Source: CAYWBU01 sp942491525
Lineage (GTDB): Bacteria > Desulfobacterota > Desulfomonilia > UBA1062
DNA length: 64,000 nucleotides
Direction: 5' to 3'
Assembly (NCBI GenBank): GCA_942491525.1
Contig: CALOBW010000030.1
Location: forward strand, 124,001 to 188,000
Shown here piece by piece: positions 49,424-57,801 of the stretch. A model generated the notes under the pieces. That model ran no database searches. It saw nothing but the letters and a program-made list of their open reading frames with translations, and was not told the DNA's origin. Within the stretch, counting starts at the first letter, position 1. Each line of letters starts with the position of its first letter. The translations under genes and the position numbers were made by a program.

Positions 49424-51112
49424 TTATGGTGCCTGGGTGGTGGTTACAACCGAGGTATTGACCGGTGTCAGACTCAAGGCCGCCGGTACCGCTCCCGTGG
49501 CAGTTGGTGTTGCATTGGTGGTTGCAGCCAACAACGTCTGATCATAAACCGACGCAACTACATTGATGGGAACCTCAAAACCATTACATGCACCACTGGC
49601 GGCCACCCGCAGAGTCCAAAGGTCCTGAGTACCGGTCACTCCGGGGGCAAAATTACTGGTAGAGCTACCAACCATGACAATATCACTGTAGGTTGTGGCA
49701 ATCAGACCCCTTACATCGTCAGCACCATCACCAGCCATGGTGAGCTGTTGACTTATAACTGCATTATTTGCCACATTGCTCAATTTAAAGAACCAGATGG
49801 CCCGCGAACCAGCTCCAACAGGAGTATCAGTGGCCACCATAAAACTGCCATCAGAATTCTGCCGCAATCCACCGCCGATGACCATCTCGGCTCTGGCGGT
49901 ATCTCCAAGAATGGCGGCCTGACCCTGGTTCCAAGTCAAATCAACAGAACCGTCTGACTTCAAGACGAACACAACTGCATCTTTGGTTCTCTGATCAGAA
50001 TTACCCAAGACAACATAGCCGCCATTAGCCATCGGCTGGGCATCAAAACCAACCTCAGCGCTAGCGGCCCAGTCAAAGGCCTGCTGCCAGACCACACCAC
50101 CGGCAGAGCTCAGCCTGACGACCCAGATGTCATTATTTCTGGTAGAGATAGTACCACAGGCAATATAGCCCAGATCAGAGGTCTGACGGATGGAGTTAAA
50201 CTCGGAATCAGAACCATAACTGTACTGCCAGCCGACCGCACCGCTGCTGGTAAGCTTCAGCAACCAGGCATCATTGCCGCTGTTCTTGCCGGCCGCAACC
50301 ATATACTCACCGGTAGTATCGCTGAAGTAGCGGATAGAGCTAAAATAGCCGGCCGTATCATAGGTTTTGAACCAGCTGACTGCACCGGCTGAACTCAGCC
50401 TGAAGATGGCCGGTTTGGAATCATATACACCGGCAACCACGCAGCCGCCGTCGGGAGTCGCCGCTACAGCCCGGGCCTCGCCGACAGCAGCACTAAACTT
50501 CTTATCCCAGAGCGCGGTGCCGTCAGATCCCAGCTTGGCAACCCAGAGCCGACTAAAACCATCATTATTCTCACCGGCCACAAAATAAGTTCCGTCCAGA
50601 GATTCACTCACGGCACGTCCGACGATTGACTGCAAAGCCACGCCATAGGCCTTAGCCCAGTAGCGCTCACTCCCGGTATTGTCCAGATTGAAGGCTGACG
50701 AAGTAACAGCCGCGCCGTTAACCAGTCCGGACGGGCTCAGACGCAGGGAGTAGCTGGCACTGGCGGCGCCGGCCTGATAGGTCGACGAGTTCCAGACAAT
50801 GCTCTTGCCGGTGCCGGTGGTCAAAGCAGTGCTCTCGCCCTTGGCGGCCACGCTGGTCCAGGTCTCACCCACGCTGCCACCCTTATACTCCAGCAGCACA
50901 TCCGAAGGGCTGATGCCATCCACGGTGATATCAAAGGTCACCTTGACATCGCCGGTCACGGGGTCGGCGCCGGCGCTGCTCAGATCATCAACAACCACAT
51001 TGCTGATGGTAACGTTGCTGACCGCGGCCCACCAGGGCACATCATCATCGCTGCTGCCGCAGCCGCCCAATATCAGAAGCGATATAATAAGAAACGGAAC
51101 AATCTTTTTCAT
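49424..51112 (-). CDS. beta-propeller-like surface lipoprotein
   Basis: A 562-residue lipoprotein (LGGC, Cys18). Residues about 30-150 look like a fibronectin/Ig-type domain (VTISNVVVDDL...VTFDITVDG). The rest holds five or more repeats of a D-G-x-F-x-V-A-G blade motif (DGTYFVAGEN, DGGCVVAGVY, TGEYMVAAGKN, DLGYIACGTI, NGGYVVLGNS), each followed by W-V-(V/A)-(K/R)-L, so it folds as a propeller. The C-terminus is Thr/Ala/Val-rich. Related repeats are found in secreted proteins of unknown function. The ribosome site GGAGG lies 9 bases before the ATG. Confidence 0.8.
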   Translation of the reverse strand: MKKIVPFLIISLLILGGCGSSDDDVPWWAAVSNVTISNVVVDDLSSAGADPVTGDVKVTFDITVDGISPSDVLLEYKGGSVGETWTSVAAKGESTALTTGTGKSIVWNSSTYQAGAASASYSLRLSPSGLVNGAAVTSSAFNLDNTGSERYWAKAYGVALQSIVGRAVSESLDGTYFVAGENNDGFSRLWVAKLGSDGTALWDKKFSAAVGEARAVAATPDGGCVVAGVYDSKPAIFRLSSAGAVSWFKTYDTAGYFSSIRYFSDTTGEYMVAAGKNSGNDAWLLKLTSSGAVGWQYSYGSDSEFNSIRQTSDLGYIACGTISTRNNDIWVVRLSSAGGVVWQQAFDWAASAEVGFDAQPMANGGYVVLGNSDQRTKDAVVFVLKSDGSVDLTWNQGQAAILGDTARAEMVIGGGLRQNSDGSFMVATDTPVGAGSRAIWFFKLSNVANNAVISQQLTMAGDGADDVRGLIATTYSDIVMVGSSTSNFAPGVTGTQDLWTLRVAASGACNGFEVPINVVASVYDQTLLAATTNATPTATGAVPAALSLTPVNTSVVTTTQAP

Positions 51113-51191
51113 GGGAAAACCTCCAAAAAGTTACGGGAAGATTGGTTAAGTATAGTTCTTAAACTTCAAAAAGTCCAAGACTTATGAGGAC

Positions 51192-51228
51192 GGGGGTATC
51201 GTCAGCCAGCAGAGCTGACGACACCCCC
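51192..51228 (-). terminator. 15-bp hairpin overlapping the stop codon of the preceding gene
   Basis: GGGGGTATCGTCAGC and GCTGACGACACCCCC pair at 14 of 15 positions around CAGCAGA. The last eight codons and stop of the 51202-51777 gene are inside the arms. A TTTTT run lies about 20 bases further on, so it may be a slow or translation-coupled terminator. Confidence 0.45.
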
Positions 51229-51777
51229 TGGGGAGGACGTTATACGGCCGCCGGAGTAGTTCAGACTGAAGGGCTGGCGCCGGGCGCGGCCCATGGTCTG
51301 AATGAAGTCGGCCACCATCTGACCCGGATCGGACTCATCGATCATGAAGGCACTGTTTTCCCGGGCCGCCTTAAGAAAACGGCTGTCACTGCTCAGGCGG
51401 CGCATGCGCTCCACAACGTCGGCGCTCTCATTCAAGACAACCTGCAGCTGTTCGCGCTTGGGATGGTTGCCGCCCACCAGCACCTCGCCCTGGGAACCGA
51501 TGCCCAGCGAGACATTTATGCCGCCGGCGAGCATGCGCAGCTTCTTCTCCAGCGCGTTTAAATCCTGGCTGATAATCTTTTCCAGCTCGGGCAGCGAAAC
51601 CTCGATGGAGTCCGGGTCCAGGCCCATCATGGTCCGCTGGGAGCTGATCACGGCCCGGGATGAAAAACTGATCCGATCCTCGCCGGGTTTGCCGCCCCGG
51701 CTTTCGGCAATGGTCCGGGTGCCAAAGATTGCGTCAGCCCCCATGCTCTGGTAGCGACCAATACCGCGAATATCCAT
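51202..51777 (-). CDS. 191-residue protein, unrecognised
   Basis: A soluble, helix-rich protein without signal peptide. It starts MDIRGIGRYQSMGADAIFG, then has a flexible Gly/Arg/Ser stretch (ESRGGKPGEDRISFSSRAV), helices SLPELEKIISQDLNALEKKLRMLA, a beta-like INVSLGIGSQGEVLVGG and helices ESADVVERMRRLSSD. The C-terminus is Gly/Ser-rich. The mix of a disordered N-terminus and helical core resembles flagellar-type or regulatory partners, but I cannot assign it. The ribosome site GGAGG is strong. Transcribed leftward before the propeller lipoprotein. Confidence 0.65.
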   Translation of the reverse strand: MDIRGIGRYQSMGADAIFGTRTIAESRGGKPGEDRISFSSRAVISSQRTMMGLDPDSIEVSLPELEKIISQDLNALEKKLRMLAGGINVSLGIGSQGEVLVGGNHPKREQLQVVLNESADVVERMRRLSSDSRFLKAARENSAFMIDESDPGQMVADFIQTMGRARRQPFSLNYSGGRITSSPGGVVSSAG

Positions 51778-51974
51778 ATCTGCTGCCTCCGTGCTGCTTA
51801 AGTATCAGCACCTCACAGAGCAACATTCATGCCCCGCCGCCAAAATGGCTGTGCTGCATGATCGGACTGATCCCGCCGGGTGGAGGCGGCAGATTTTTCC
51901 GGCAAAATCTTCACGGTTCAAATCAGAGACCGGCTCTGCTATAGTCTTCCAACTGTTTTGAATTAGGAGGATTT

Positions 51975-52673
51975 ATGGCTGATGCTATGGCGATTCTGGC
52001 CCTGCTGATCGGACTCGAACTGGTCCTGGGGGTCGACAACATTCTGGTTATCTCAATCTTTGTGGGGCGCCTGCCCGAAGCCCAGCGCAACAAGGCGCGC
52101 ATCTTCGGCCTGGCCCTGGCCCTGGTGGCCCGCATTCTGATGCTGCTGGCAATCCTGGCCCTGGCCAGCCTGACCAAGCCGGTGCTCTCGCACTTCTCGG
52201 TGCGCGACCTGATTCTGATCGCCGGCGGCATGTTCCTGCTCTACAAGGCGGTCCACGAGATCCACAACACCATCAGCCTGGAGGATGAACAGCCGCAGGC
52301 CGAGGACGGGTCCAAGAGTTTCGCCGCGGTCATCGGCCAGATCGTGCTGCTGGACATCGTCTTTTCAGTGGACTCGGTCATCACGGCCGTGGGCCTGACC
52401 AATCAGGTCTGGATCATCATCTCGGCGGTCATGGTCTCATTTGCGGCGATCCTGATCTTTGCCAGACCCATCGGCGACTTCATCCTGGCCCATCCGGCCC
52501 TCAAGATCCTGGCGCTCTCATTTCTGATAACCATCGGCATCACGATCTTCATGGAGGGCATGCACAAGCATGTGCCCAAGGCCTACATCTACCTGCCCAT
52601 GGGCTTTGCGCTCTTTGTGGAGATGCTGCAGATGCGCTACGAGAAGAACAAGCGCCTACAGACCGGCGCCTAG
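51975..52673 (+). CDS. TerC-family membrane protein
   Basis: A 232-residue integral membrane protein of the TerC family, linked to metal export during protein secretion and to tellurium resistance in some members. It has about seven helices. The first motif ELVLGVDNILVISI (about 14-27) and the second LDIVFSVDSVITAVGLT (about 119-135) carry the two conserved acidic (Asp) metal sites; GGMFLLYKAVHEIH is also typical. The ribosome site is TTAGGAGG. The 197-bp upstream gap has a short AGATTTT/AAAATCT dyad (51892-51911) but no riboswitch I recognise. Confidence 0.92.
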   Translation: MADAMAILALLIGLELVLGVDNILVISIFVGRLPEAQRNKARIFGLALALVARILMLLAILALASLTKPVLSHFSVRDLILIAGGMFLLYKAVHEIHNTISLEDEQPQAEDGSKSFAAVIGQIVLLDIVFSVDSVITAVGLTNQVWIIISAVMVSFAAILIFARPIGDFILAHPALKILALSFLITIGITIFMEGMHKHVPKAYIYLPMGFALFVEMLQMRYEKNKRLQTGA

Positions 52674-52675
52674 CA

Positions 52676-53758
52676 TCAGAATGAGATCCCCAGCAGGCTG
52701 CGGCGCTTCTTCTCGACCGGCACAACCCGGTTGACCACCGTCTCGTCAAAGCCATGCCGCTCCAGCAGCTGCCTGACCTGGGCGGCCGGCAGGCTCTGAT
52801 TCTCGGCATAGAGGCTGTGAGCCGCCTGCAGCTGGCTGGTGAAATACTCCTGCATCATATCGCTGTAGAGATCACGGGTATCATCCAGCAGTTTGCGCAT
52901 GCGGCGCGCGTTGGCCTGCATCTGGTTGAGCTCTTTCTCCCTGGGATGGCCGCTGACACTGCCCACCTCGCGCGCCAGATCCTTGATCTGCATGTCGTAG
53001 CGCAGCTTGCGGTCCTGGCAGTTGGCCAGCACATTGTTGGCCTCCTCCAGCTCGCCCAGCGTCAGATGCAGGCGCACCATGAGGGTCAGCAGGTTGATCT
53101 CGGCGCAAGCCTCCTGCACAACCTTGGAGACGTTGTGGGCGATGCCGTAGTGTTTGAGAGCCAGGCGGATGGCGGACGGTTCGTCTGCCGGCACATCGGC
53201 CCAGTAGGGTCTGAGGGTCTCAAAGAGCTCGGCAAATTTATGATTGTAGGTTTTCTGCAGCGCCTCGTCGCGCGCAATGTCGCGAAAGAGCCAGGCCACC
53301 CGCAGGTAGTAGCGCCCCAGATTGACCGATTCACGCTGAGCCTCCTTTTCGAAGCGCTGCAGCTGAAAGATGGCCAGCAGGTGCAGTTTGAGCGCATCCA
53401 AGTAGCCGGGCCGCTGCTCATCGCAGGCCAGCAGTTCAATCAGCTTATTGACATCCTCCTCGCCCTTGTAGCGTTTCTTGACAAACTTGGGCCGGAAGAG
53501 CTCCAGCGAGACCCCCGAATCTTTGAAGGGTTCGGTAAAGAAGCTGTGATCAGCCGTAAAGTGGCAGACCCGACAGTGCTGCATGTAGAAGAGCCGCGGA
53601 TTCTCCTCGGTATCAACCTGGGCCAGCCAGTGCACCTTACGCGGATAGTAGTCGATATCCAGGTTCTGCTCAACGTAGAGCCTGGACTTGATGAATGTAT
53701 ATCTGGTCTCTGTGCCGCAGATCGGACAGGGATTGCTCGTTTCAGCCAAAACTTTCAA
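52676..53758 (-). CDS. DUF2225-like protein with zinc-ribbon N-terminus
   Basis: A 360-residue soluble protein. The N-terminus NPCPICGTETRYTF is a zinc-ribbon half and QHCRVCHFTADHSFF (about 60-74) the second half. The rest is helical with TPR-like repeats (LHLLAIFQLQRFEKEAQRESVNLGRYYLRVAWLFRD), as in DUF2225 family members known from Firmicutes, Spirochaetes and delta-proteobacteria. Function is unknown. It starts at a TTG (53758) 8 bases after GAGG. Convergent with terC, 2 bp apart. Confidence 0.82.
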   Translation of the reverse strand: MKVLAETSNPCPICGTETRYTFIKSRLYVEQNLDIDYYPRKVHWLAQVDTEENPRLFYMQHCRVCHFTADHSFFTEPFKDSGVSLELFRPKFVKKRYKGEEDVNKLIELLACDEQRPGYLDALKLHLLAIFQLQRFEKEAQRESVNLGRYYLRVAWLFRDIARDEALQKTYNHKFAELFETLRPYWADVPADEPSAIRLALKHYGIAHNVSKVVQEACAEINLLTLMVRLHLTLGELEEANNVLANCQDRKLRYDMQIKDLAREVGSVSGHPREKELNQMQANARRMRKLLDDTRDLYSDMMQEYFTSQLQAAHSLYAENQSLPAAQVRQLLERHGFDETVVNRVVPVEKKRRSLLGISF

Positions 53759-53870
53759 AAATAACCTCGCATCAAATAAACCTCTCCCTTAAGAATCGGC
53801 GGATTGCGCATTAGCTTGAGAGGTATTTAACAGCCCCAACCACAAAGTTTTCTAATCAAAGATCTTTAAG

Positions 53871-54770
53871 TTAACTATTTCTCAGAAGTGAAATAAGGGC
53901 CTCCTCCAGACGACCATGCTCAAACTTGAAGCCGGCCGCCTGCAACCGAACCGGCAGGGCCCGTTTGGTATCCAGAAGCAGATCGGCCATCTCTCCCAGA
54001 GCCAGCCGCAGCAGGCAGGCCGGCGCCGGCATAAGGGCGGGCCGGTGCATAACGCGCCCCAGCATCCGCATGAAGTCGCGGTTCATGCACGGTTCGGGGG
54101 CGCAGAGGTTGAATGCACCGCTATAATCGCCCTCCAGCAGATAGCGGATGGCGCGCACCTCATCATTGATATGGATCCAGGGCATCCACTGACGCCCGCT
54201 GCCCAGAGGGCCGCCCACAAAGAGCCGCATGGGCAGCAGCATCTTCTGCATGGCGGGCGCCTCCAGACTCAGCACCATAGCGCTGCGGATGATGACGCGC
54301 CTGACCCCGTAGCTCTCCACCTCCGCCGTCGACTCCTCCCAGGCCCGGGCCGTGCGCGCCAGAAAACGGTTGCCGACCGGCGCATCCTCAGCCACAATCT
54401 GATCAGCGGCAAAACCGTAATAATCGATGCCCGAGGCCTGCACAACCACCTGCGGCCGTCTGGCGGCCAGTTTGACGGCCTCGACCACGGCCCGGCCGGC
54501 CTTGAGGCGGCTGCTCAGAATCAGCTCCTTCTGCTGCACGCTCCAGCGGCGCTCCCCGATCCCGGCGCCGGCCAGGTTGACGATGGCATCGCTCTCCTCC
54601 AGCACCTCCAGCCAGCCCTCGCTGCTGTGACCGTCCCAGCGCACCACCCTGATATCGCCGGCCGGCCGAAGAGTGCGGCTCAGCCAGACCACCTTATGGC
54701 CATTGTCAATCAGTTCACGACTCAAGGCCCGCCCGATCAGACCGCTGCCGCCGGTTATGATTATCTGCAT
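53871..54770 (-). CDS. TIGR01777 (YfcH-like) SDR epimerase
   Basis: A 299-residue extended SDR of the TIGR01777/YfcH family. The glycine motif is IITGGSGLIGRALSREL (3-19), followed by the characteristic DAIVNLAGAGIGERRWS (about 57-73; G-I-x-x-R-W is diagnostic). SGIDYYG (about 111-117) replaces the usual SxxGxYG, and MPWIHINDEVRAI (about 193-205) is the family C-domain motif. NAD(P)-binding is expected; the biological role of the family is not known. The start at 54770 follows AGGAGGATCT. Confidence 0.9.
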   Translation of the reverse strand: MQIIITGGSGLIGRALSRELIDNGHKVVWLSRTLRPAGDIRVVRWDGHSSEGWLEVLEESDAIVNLAGAGIGERRWSVQQKELILSSRLKAGRAVVEAVKLAARRPQVVVQASGIDYYGFAADQIVAEDAPVGNRFLARTARAWEESTAEVESYGVRRVIIRSAMVLSLEAPAMQKMLLPMRLFVGGPLGSGRQWMPWIHINDEVRAIRYLLEGDYSGAFNLCAPEPCMNRDFMRMLGRVMHRPALMPAPACLLRLALGEMADLLLDTKRALPVRLQAAGFKFEHGRLEEALISLLRNS

Positions 54771-54848
54771 AGATCCTCCTGAGCATAGAATAGAGCGCAA
54801 AACTATTCTTTCAACCGGAGCGGATTATTAATGTAAGCGGAGGCCAAC

Positions 54849-55553
54849 ATGGAGAGGATCTACATTCACTACTATTTCAGGCTGCCGGCCGGCGCGCCCA
54901 AAGATTTCAAGCTGGTGCTGGACAGCCGCAATCTGGAGCTGATCCCCGAGATCAACGACCACTACCCGCAGTGGGCCCGGCTGGAGTATCACCAGTGTCC
55001 CAACTGCCAGCTCACGGGCCTGGAGTTCTGCCCGCTGATGGCCAATGTCAGCAGCATTGTCGGCAAGTTTGACGACCTGGCCTCCTATGACGAGGTCGAA
55101 CTTGAGGTGCACACGCCTGAGCGCTGCATCTCGCAGCACACGGCCGCCCAGCGCGGCATCAGCTCGCTGCTGGGACTGGTAATGGCCACCAGCCCCTGCC
55201 CGCACACCCTCTTCCTGCGGCCCATGGCCCGTTTCCACCTGCCGCTGGCCACCGAGGAGGAGACCATCTACCGGGCCGTTTCAACCTACCTGATGGCGCA
55301 GTATTTTCTGGGCACGCAAAACCAGCCCCACGAGCATTCACTCAGGGGCCTCAACGAGATCTACAGCAATCTGCACACCATCAATGTCGCCATCGCCGAG
55401 CGGCTGCGGGAGGCCTCCCGGACCGACTCCTCGGTCAACGCCCTGATCATGCTGGATCTCTACACCAAGGCCATGCCCTACGTCATCGATGAATCACTCG
55501 AAGAGCTGCGCTATCTGTTCGAGCCCTACCTGGACTCTAGCTCTGCCACTTGA
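54849..55553 (+). CDS. DUF6901-like protein with cysteine motif
   Basis: A 234-residue soluble protein. Features are a beta N-terminus (RIYIHYYFRLPAG), then the cysteine cluster WARLEYHQCPNCQLTGLEFCPLM (CxxC plus one Cys; about 42-64), the block LLGLVMATSPCPHTLFLRPMARFHLPLATEEETIYRAVSTYLMAQY (about 107-152) and a helical C-terminus. This arrangement matches my recollection of DUF6901, seen in Desulfuromonas-like bacteria; the assignment is tentative. The Cys set could hold a metal or Fe-S cluster. The end overlaps the convergent amphi-Trp gene by 17 bp. Confidence 0.7.
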   Translation: MERIYIHYYFRLPAGAPKDFKLVLDSRNLELIPEINDHYPQWARLEYHQCPNCQLTGLEFCPLMANVSSIVGKFDDLASYDEVELEVHTPERCISQHTAAQRGISSLLGLVMATSPCPHTLFLRPMARFHLPLATEEETIYRAVSTYLMAQYFLGTQNQPHEHSLRGLNEIYSNLHTINVAIAERLREASRTDSSVNALIMLDLYTKAMPYVIDESLEELRYLFEPYLDSSSAT

Positions 55554-55758
55554 ACTGAAACTCAACTTCCTCGTAGCCGTCCTCGCGCTCATGTTCGATG
55601 TTGAAAGTTGCCCGCACCGGCACATAGATGCGCTCGCCGGCAATCATAATCTCAAAGGGCTTGCCGCTCTCAAGGCAGTCGGCCAGGCGTCTGAGCTTGG
55701 CCACAGTCTCGCCTACCGAATACTCTTTCTCAATATCCCGATCATGCTTGTCACTCAT
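55537..55758 (-). CDS. amphi-Trp domain protein
   Basis: A 73-residue protein beginning MSDKHDRDIEKEYS, at the ATG after AGGAGG (longer in-frame codons upstream overlap the CoA-binding gene and are not used). The compact domain, VGETVAKLRRLADCLESGKPF...AGERIYVPV...EEVEFQFKW, matches the amphi-Trp family with its final Trp. Its role is unknown. Third gene of a leftward set: chemoreceptor, CoA-binding protein, amphi-Trp. Confidence 0.8.
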   Translation of the reverse strand: MSDKHDRDIEKEYSVGETVAKLRRLADCLESGKPFEIMIAGERIYVPVRATFNIEHEREDGYEEVEFQFKWQS

Positions 55759-55768
55759 CACAACCTCC

Positions 55769-56131
55769 TTAAAACTGACCGGTCCTGAGCAGGACCAGGG
55801 TACAGGCAAACTCATGGGGAATACCGGCAGCTTTAAGCTTTTCGGCCAGAACATCCGACTCGGTGCCGGGGTTCATGATCACGCGCCCCGGTTTAAGGCG
55901 GATTATCTCATCGGCCATGGCTGCGCTCAATTCAGGCCGCAGGTAGACCGAAATAGTGTCCACCGGCTGATCGACGGCCGCCAGCTCCGGCACCACCGTC
56001 AGGCCCTCCACCGCGCGCAACCTGGGATGTACCGGAATCACCTGATGGCCGTTCTCCAGCAACATGCGCACAGCTCTGTTGGAGTAGCGTTCCGGATCAT
56101 CGCTGGCACCTAAGACAACAACTCTCTGCAT
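55769..56131 (-). CDS. CoA-binding domain protein (YccU-like)
   Basis: A 120-residue single CoA-binding Rossmann domain. The start is at 56131 after GGGAGG. Motifs are VVVLGASDDPERYSNRAVRMLLENGH (nucleotide loop), VIPVHPRLRAVEGL (family-typical) and RVIMNPGTESDVLAEKLKAAGIPHEFACTLVLLRTGQF at the C-terminus, as in the CoA-binding protein YccU of E. coli. It lies 13 bp after the chemoreceptor stop and 10 bp before the amphi-Trp start, so it is co-transcribed with both. Its cellular role is not established. Confidence 0.9.
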   Translation of the reverse strand: MQRVVVLGASDDPERYSNRAVRMLLENGHQVIPVHPRLRAVEGLTVVPELAAVDQPVDTISVYLRPELSAAMADEIIRLKPGRVIMNPGTESDVLAEKLKAAGIPHEFACTLVLLRTGQF

Positions 56132-56144
56132 ATCAGCCTCCCTG

Positions 56145-57665
56145 TCAATCAAGTTTAAAGGCCCCGATGCTCTGTCCCAAAGCCTTGGCCTCCAGATTGA
56201 GATTGCCGGCCGTGCTCGAGAGCTCCTCGGTGGCCGCCGCATTCTGCTGGGCCGCGGTGTCGATGACGGCAATGGCGCTGTTGAGCTCCTGGATGCCGGT
56301 GGCCTGCTCGTTCGAACCGGCACTGATCTCCTCAATGACCTCATTCATCTCATGAACCTGCTCGATGATTTCGGCCAGGGAGGCCTCGGCCCGCTGCATC
56401 AGGCTGTTGCCCCGCTCAACCTTGCTGACCGTGTCGCTGATCAGCGCGGTTATCCTGCCGGCCGCATCGGCGCTACGCCCGGCCAGCGAGCGCACCTCCT
56501 CGGCCACGACCGCAAAGCCCTTGCCGTGCTCGCCGGCCCTGGCGGCCTCAACCGAGGCGTTCAGAGCCAGCAGATTGGTCTGAAAGGCCACCGAATTGAC
56601 CGTCTCGGTGATATCTTCAATCATACGGGAGGCCTCCGATATCTCAACCATGGCCCCCACGATCTCTTTGATCAACGCCGCATTCTCGTTGACGGCCGCG
56701 CTCACACTGCGGCTCTTCTGACTGCCGCTCTCGGCCTGGCCGGCATTGTTCCTGACCGAAGCCGTCATCTGCTCAATGGTGGCCGCCAGCTCCTCAACCG
56801 TGGAGGCCGTCTGCTGGGCCGTCTGGGTGACGCTCTGGGAGGCCGAATCGATCTCACCGCTGCCGGTGGCAACATTGGCGGCGGCCTCGCCCACCTTGCG
56901 CATGGTCTGACGCAGATCAGCCGCCATCTGGCTCAGAGAGTCGGTCAGCTGCCCCAGCTCGTCGCCGCGCTTCTCATCAAGGCTGATGCTCAGATTGCCG
57001 CCGGCCACCTCACGGGCAAACACGACGCTGCGCAGAATCGGCCGCAAAAGGCCTCTGATCAGCAGCAGGGCGATCGCAATACCGGCAACAATCGCCACAA
57101 CACCGCCCAGCAAAATTTTAAAGCGCAGGCCGGCGGCCCGCTCCAGCAGACCATCATTGGTCAGCACATTGGCATTTACCGTTGTCACAACCTCGCCCAG
57201 CAGCTGCTGAACATCGCTGAGAGCCGGGGCGGTCTCACGGGTATAGATCTGGCGGCCACTCTGCTTATCGGTGGCGGCAATGGCCGCCGCTGACGCATGC
57301 AGGCGCTTGTGCGGCGCCTCCAGCTGAGGCAACAGATCTTCAAGTTCCGGCACCATCTGGCGGGCACGCTCACGCCCCTCGCCGTAGTACCACTTGCCGA
57401 AACCGCACTGATGGGGATCCAGCTGCACTTCCAGCCGGTGCACATTCTCATCAATCAGATAGTGCGCCACGGTCTCGGACCAGTTCAGATGATCCACCAC
57501 CCGCTGCTGCATTTCAGACTTCAAGGCGTTGCCGCCGATGACCTCGGCGGCATCCCCGACCAGCCGGCCGACACCGCTGCCGCTGACAATTGCAATCAAA
57601 GCTGCCAGAACGATCATAATCCCAAAACCGCCGGCCAGCTTAAACTTCAAACTCAGATCCTTCAT
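56145..57665 (-). CDS. methyl-accepting chemotaxis protein with periplasmic CZB-like zinc sensor
   Basis: A 506-residue chemoreceptor. TM1 about 10-30, a periplasmic domain 31-183, TM2 about 184-206, HAMP 207-260 and the signalling coiled coil with tip FQTNLLALNASVEAARAG. The periplasmic part has the three-His one-Cys signature of chemoreceptor zinc-binding (CZB) domains: His59 (DHLNWSE), Cys87 (HQCGFGKWYYGEG), and His119 and His123 (APHKRLH). CZB is normally cytoplasmic, so a periplasmic copy is a notable arrangement, presumably sensing zinc or an oxidant. The start is the ATG at 57665 after AGGAGAAC. Confidence 0.92.
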   Translation of the reverse strand: MKDLSLKFKLAGGFGIMIVLAALIAIVSGSGVGRLVGDAAEVIGGNALKSEMQQRVVDHLNWSETVAHYLIDENVHRLEVQLDPHQCGFGKWYYGEGRERARQMVPELEDLLPQLEAPHKRLHASAAAIAATDKQSGRQIYTRETAPALSDVQQLLGEVVTTVNANVLTNDGLLERAAGLRFKILLGGVVAIVAGIAIALLLIRGLLRPILRSVVFAREVAGGNLSISLDEKRGDELGQLTDSLSQMAADLRQTMRKVGEAAANVATGSGEIDSASQSVTQTAQQTASTVEELAATIEQMTASVRNNAGQAESGSQKSRSVSAAVNENAALIKEIVGAMVEISEASRMIEDITETVNSVAFQTNLLALNASVEAARAGEHGKGFAVVAEEVRSLAGRSADAAGRITALISDTVSKVERGNSLMQRAEASLAEIIEQVHEMNEVIEEISAGSNEQATGIQELNSAIAVIDTAAQQNAAATEELSSTAGNLNLEAKALGQSIGAFKLD

Positions 57666-57801
57666 TACATGTTCTCCTAAATTTACAACCAATTGATTTA
57701 CCAAGATCAATTCGACAAATCAGCAGCAGACCTTTAAATTATCAGTTTTTACGGGCCGTGGACGTCGAAAGCGCCGCCGCCCCGGTTCTGAGACTCAGCC
57801 T

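Noticed and set aside
51778..51974. Possible manganese (yybP-ykoY) riboswitch before terC
   Set aside because: I could not find the conserved internal loops; only a short 7-bp dyad is present.
52754..53764. 336-codon open frame antisense to the DUF2225-like gene
   Set aside because: No ribosome site and no recognisable protein features; the opposite strand has zinc-ribbon and TPR-like features.
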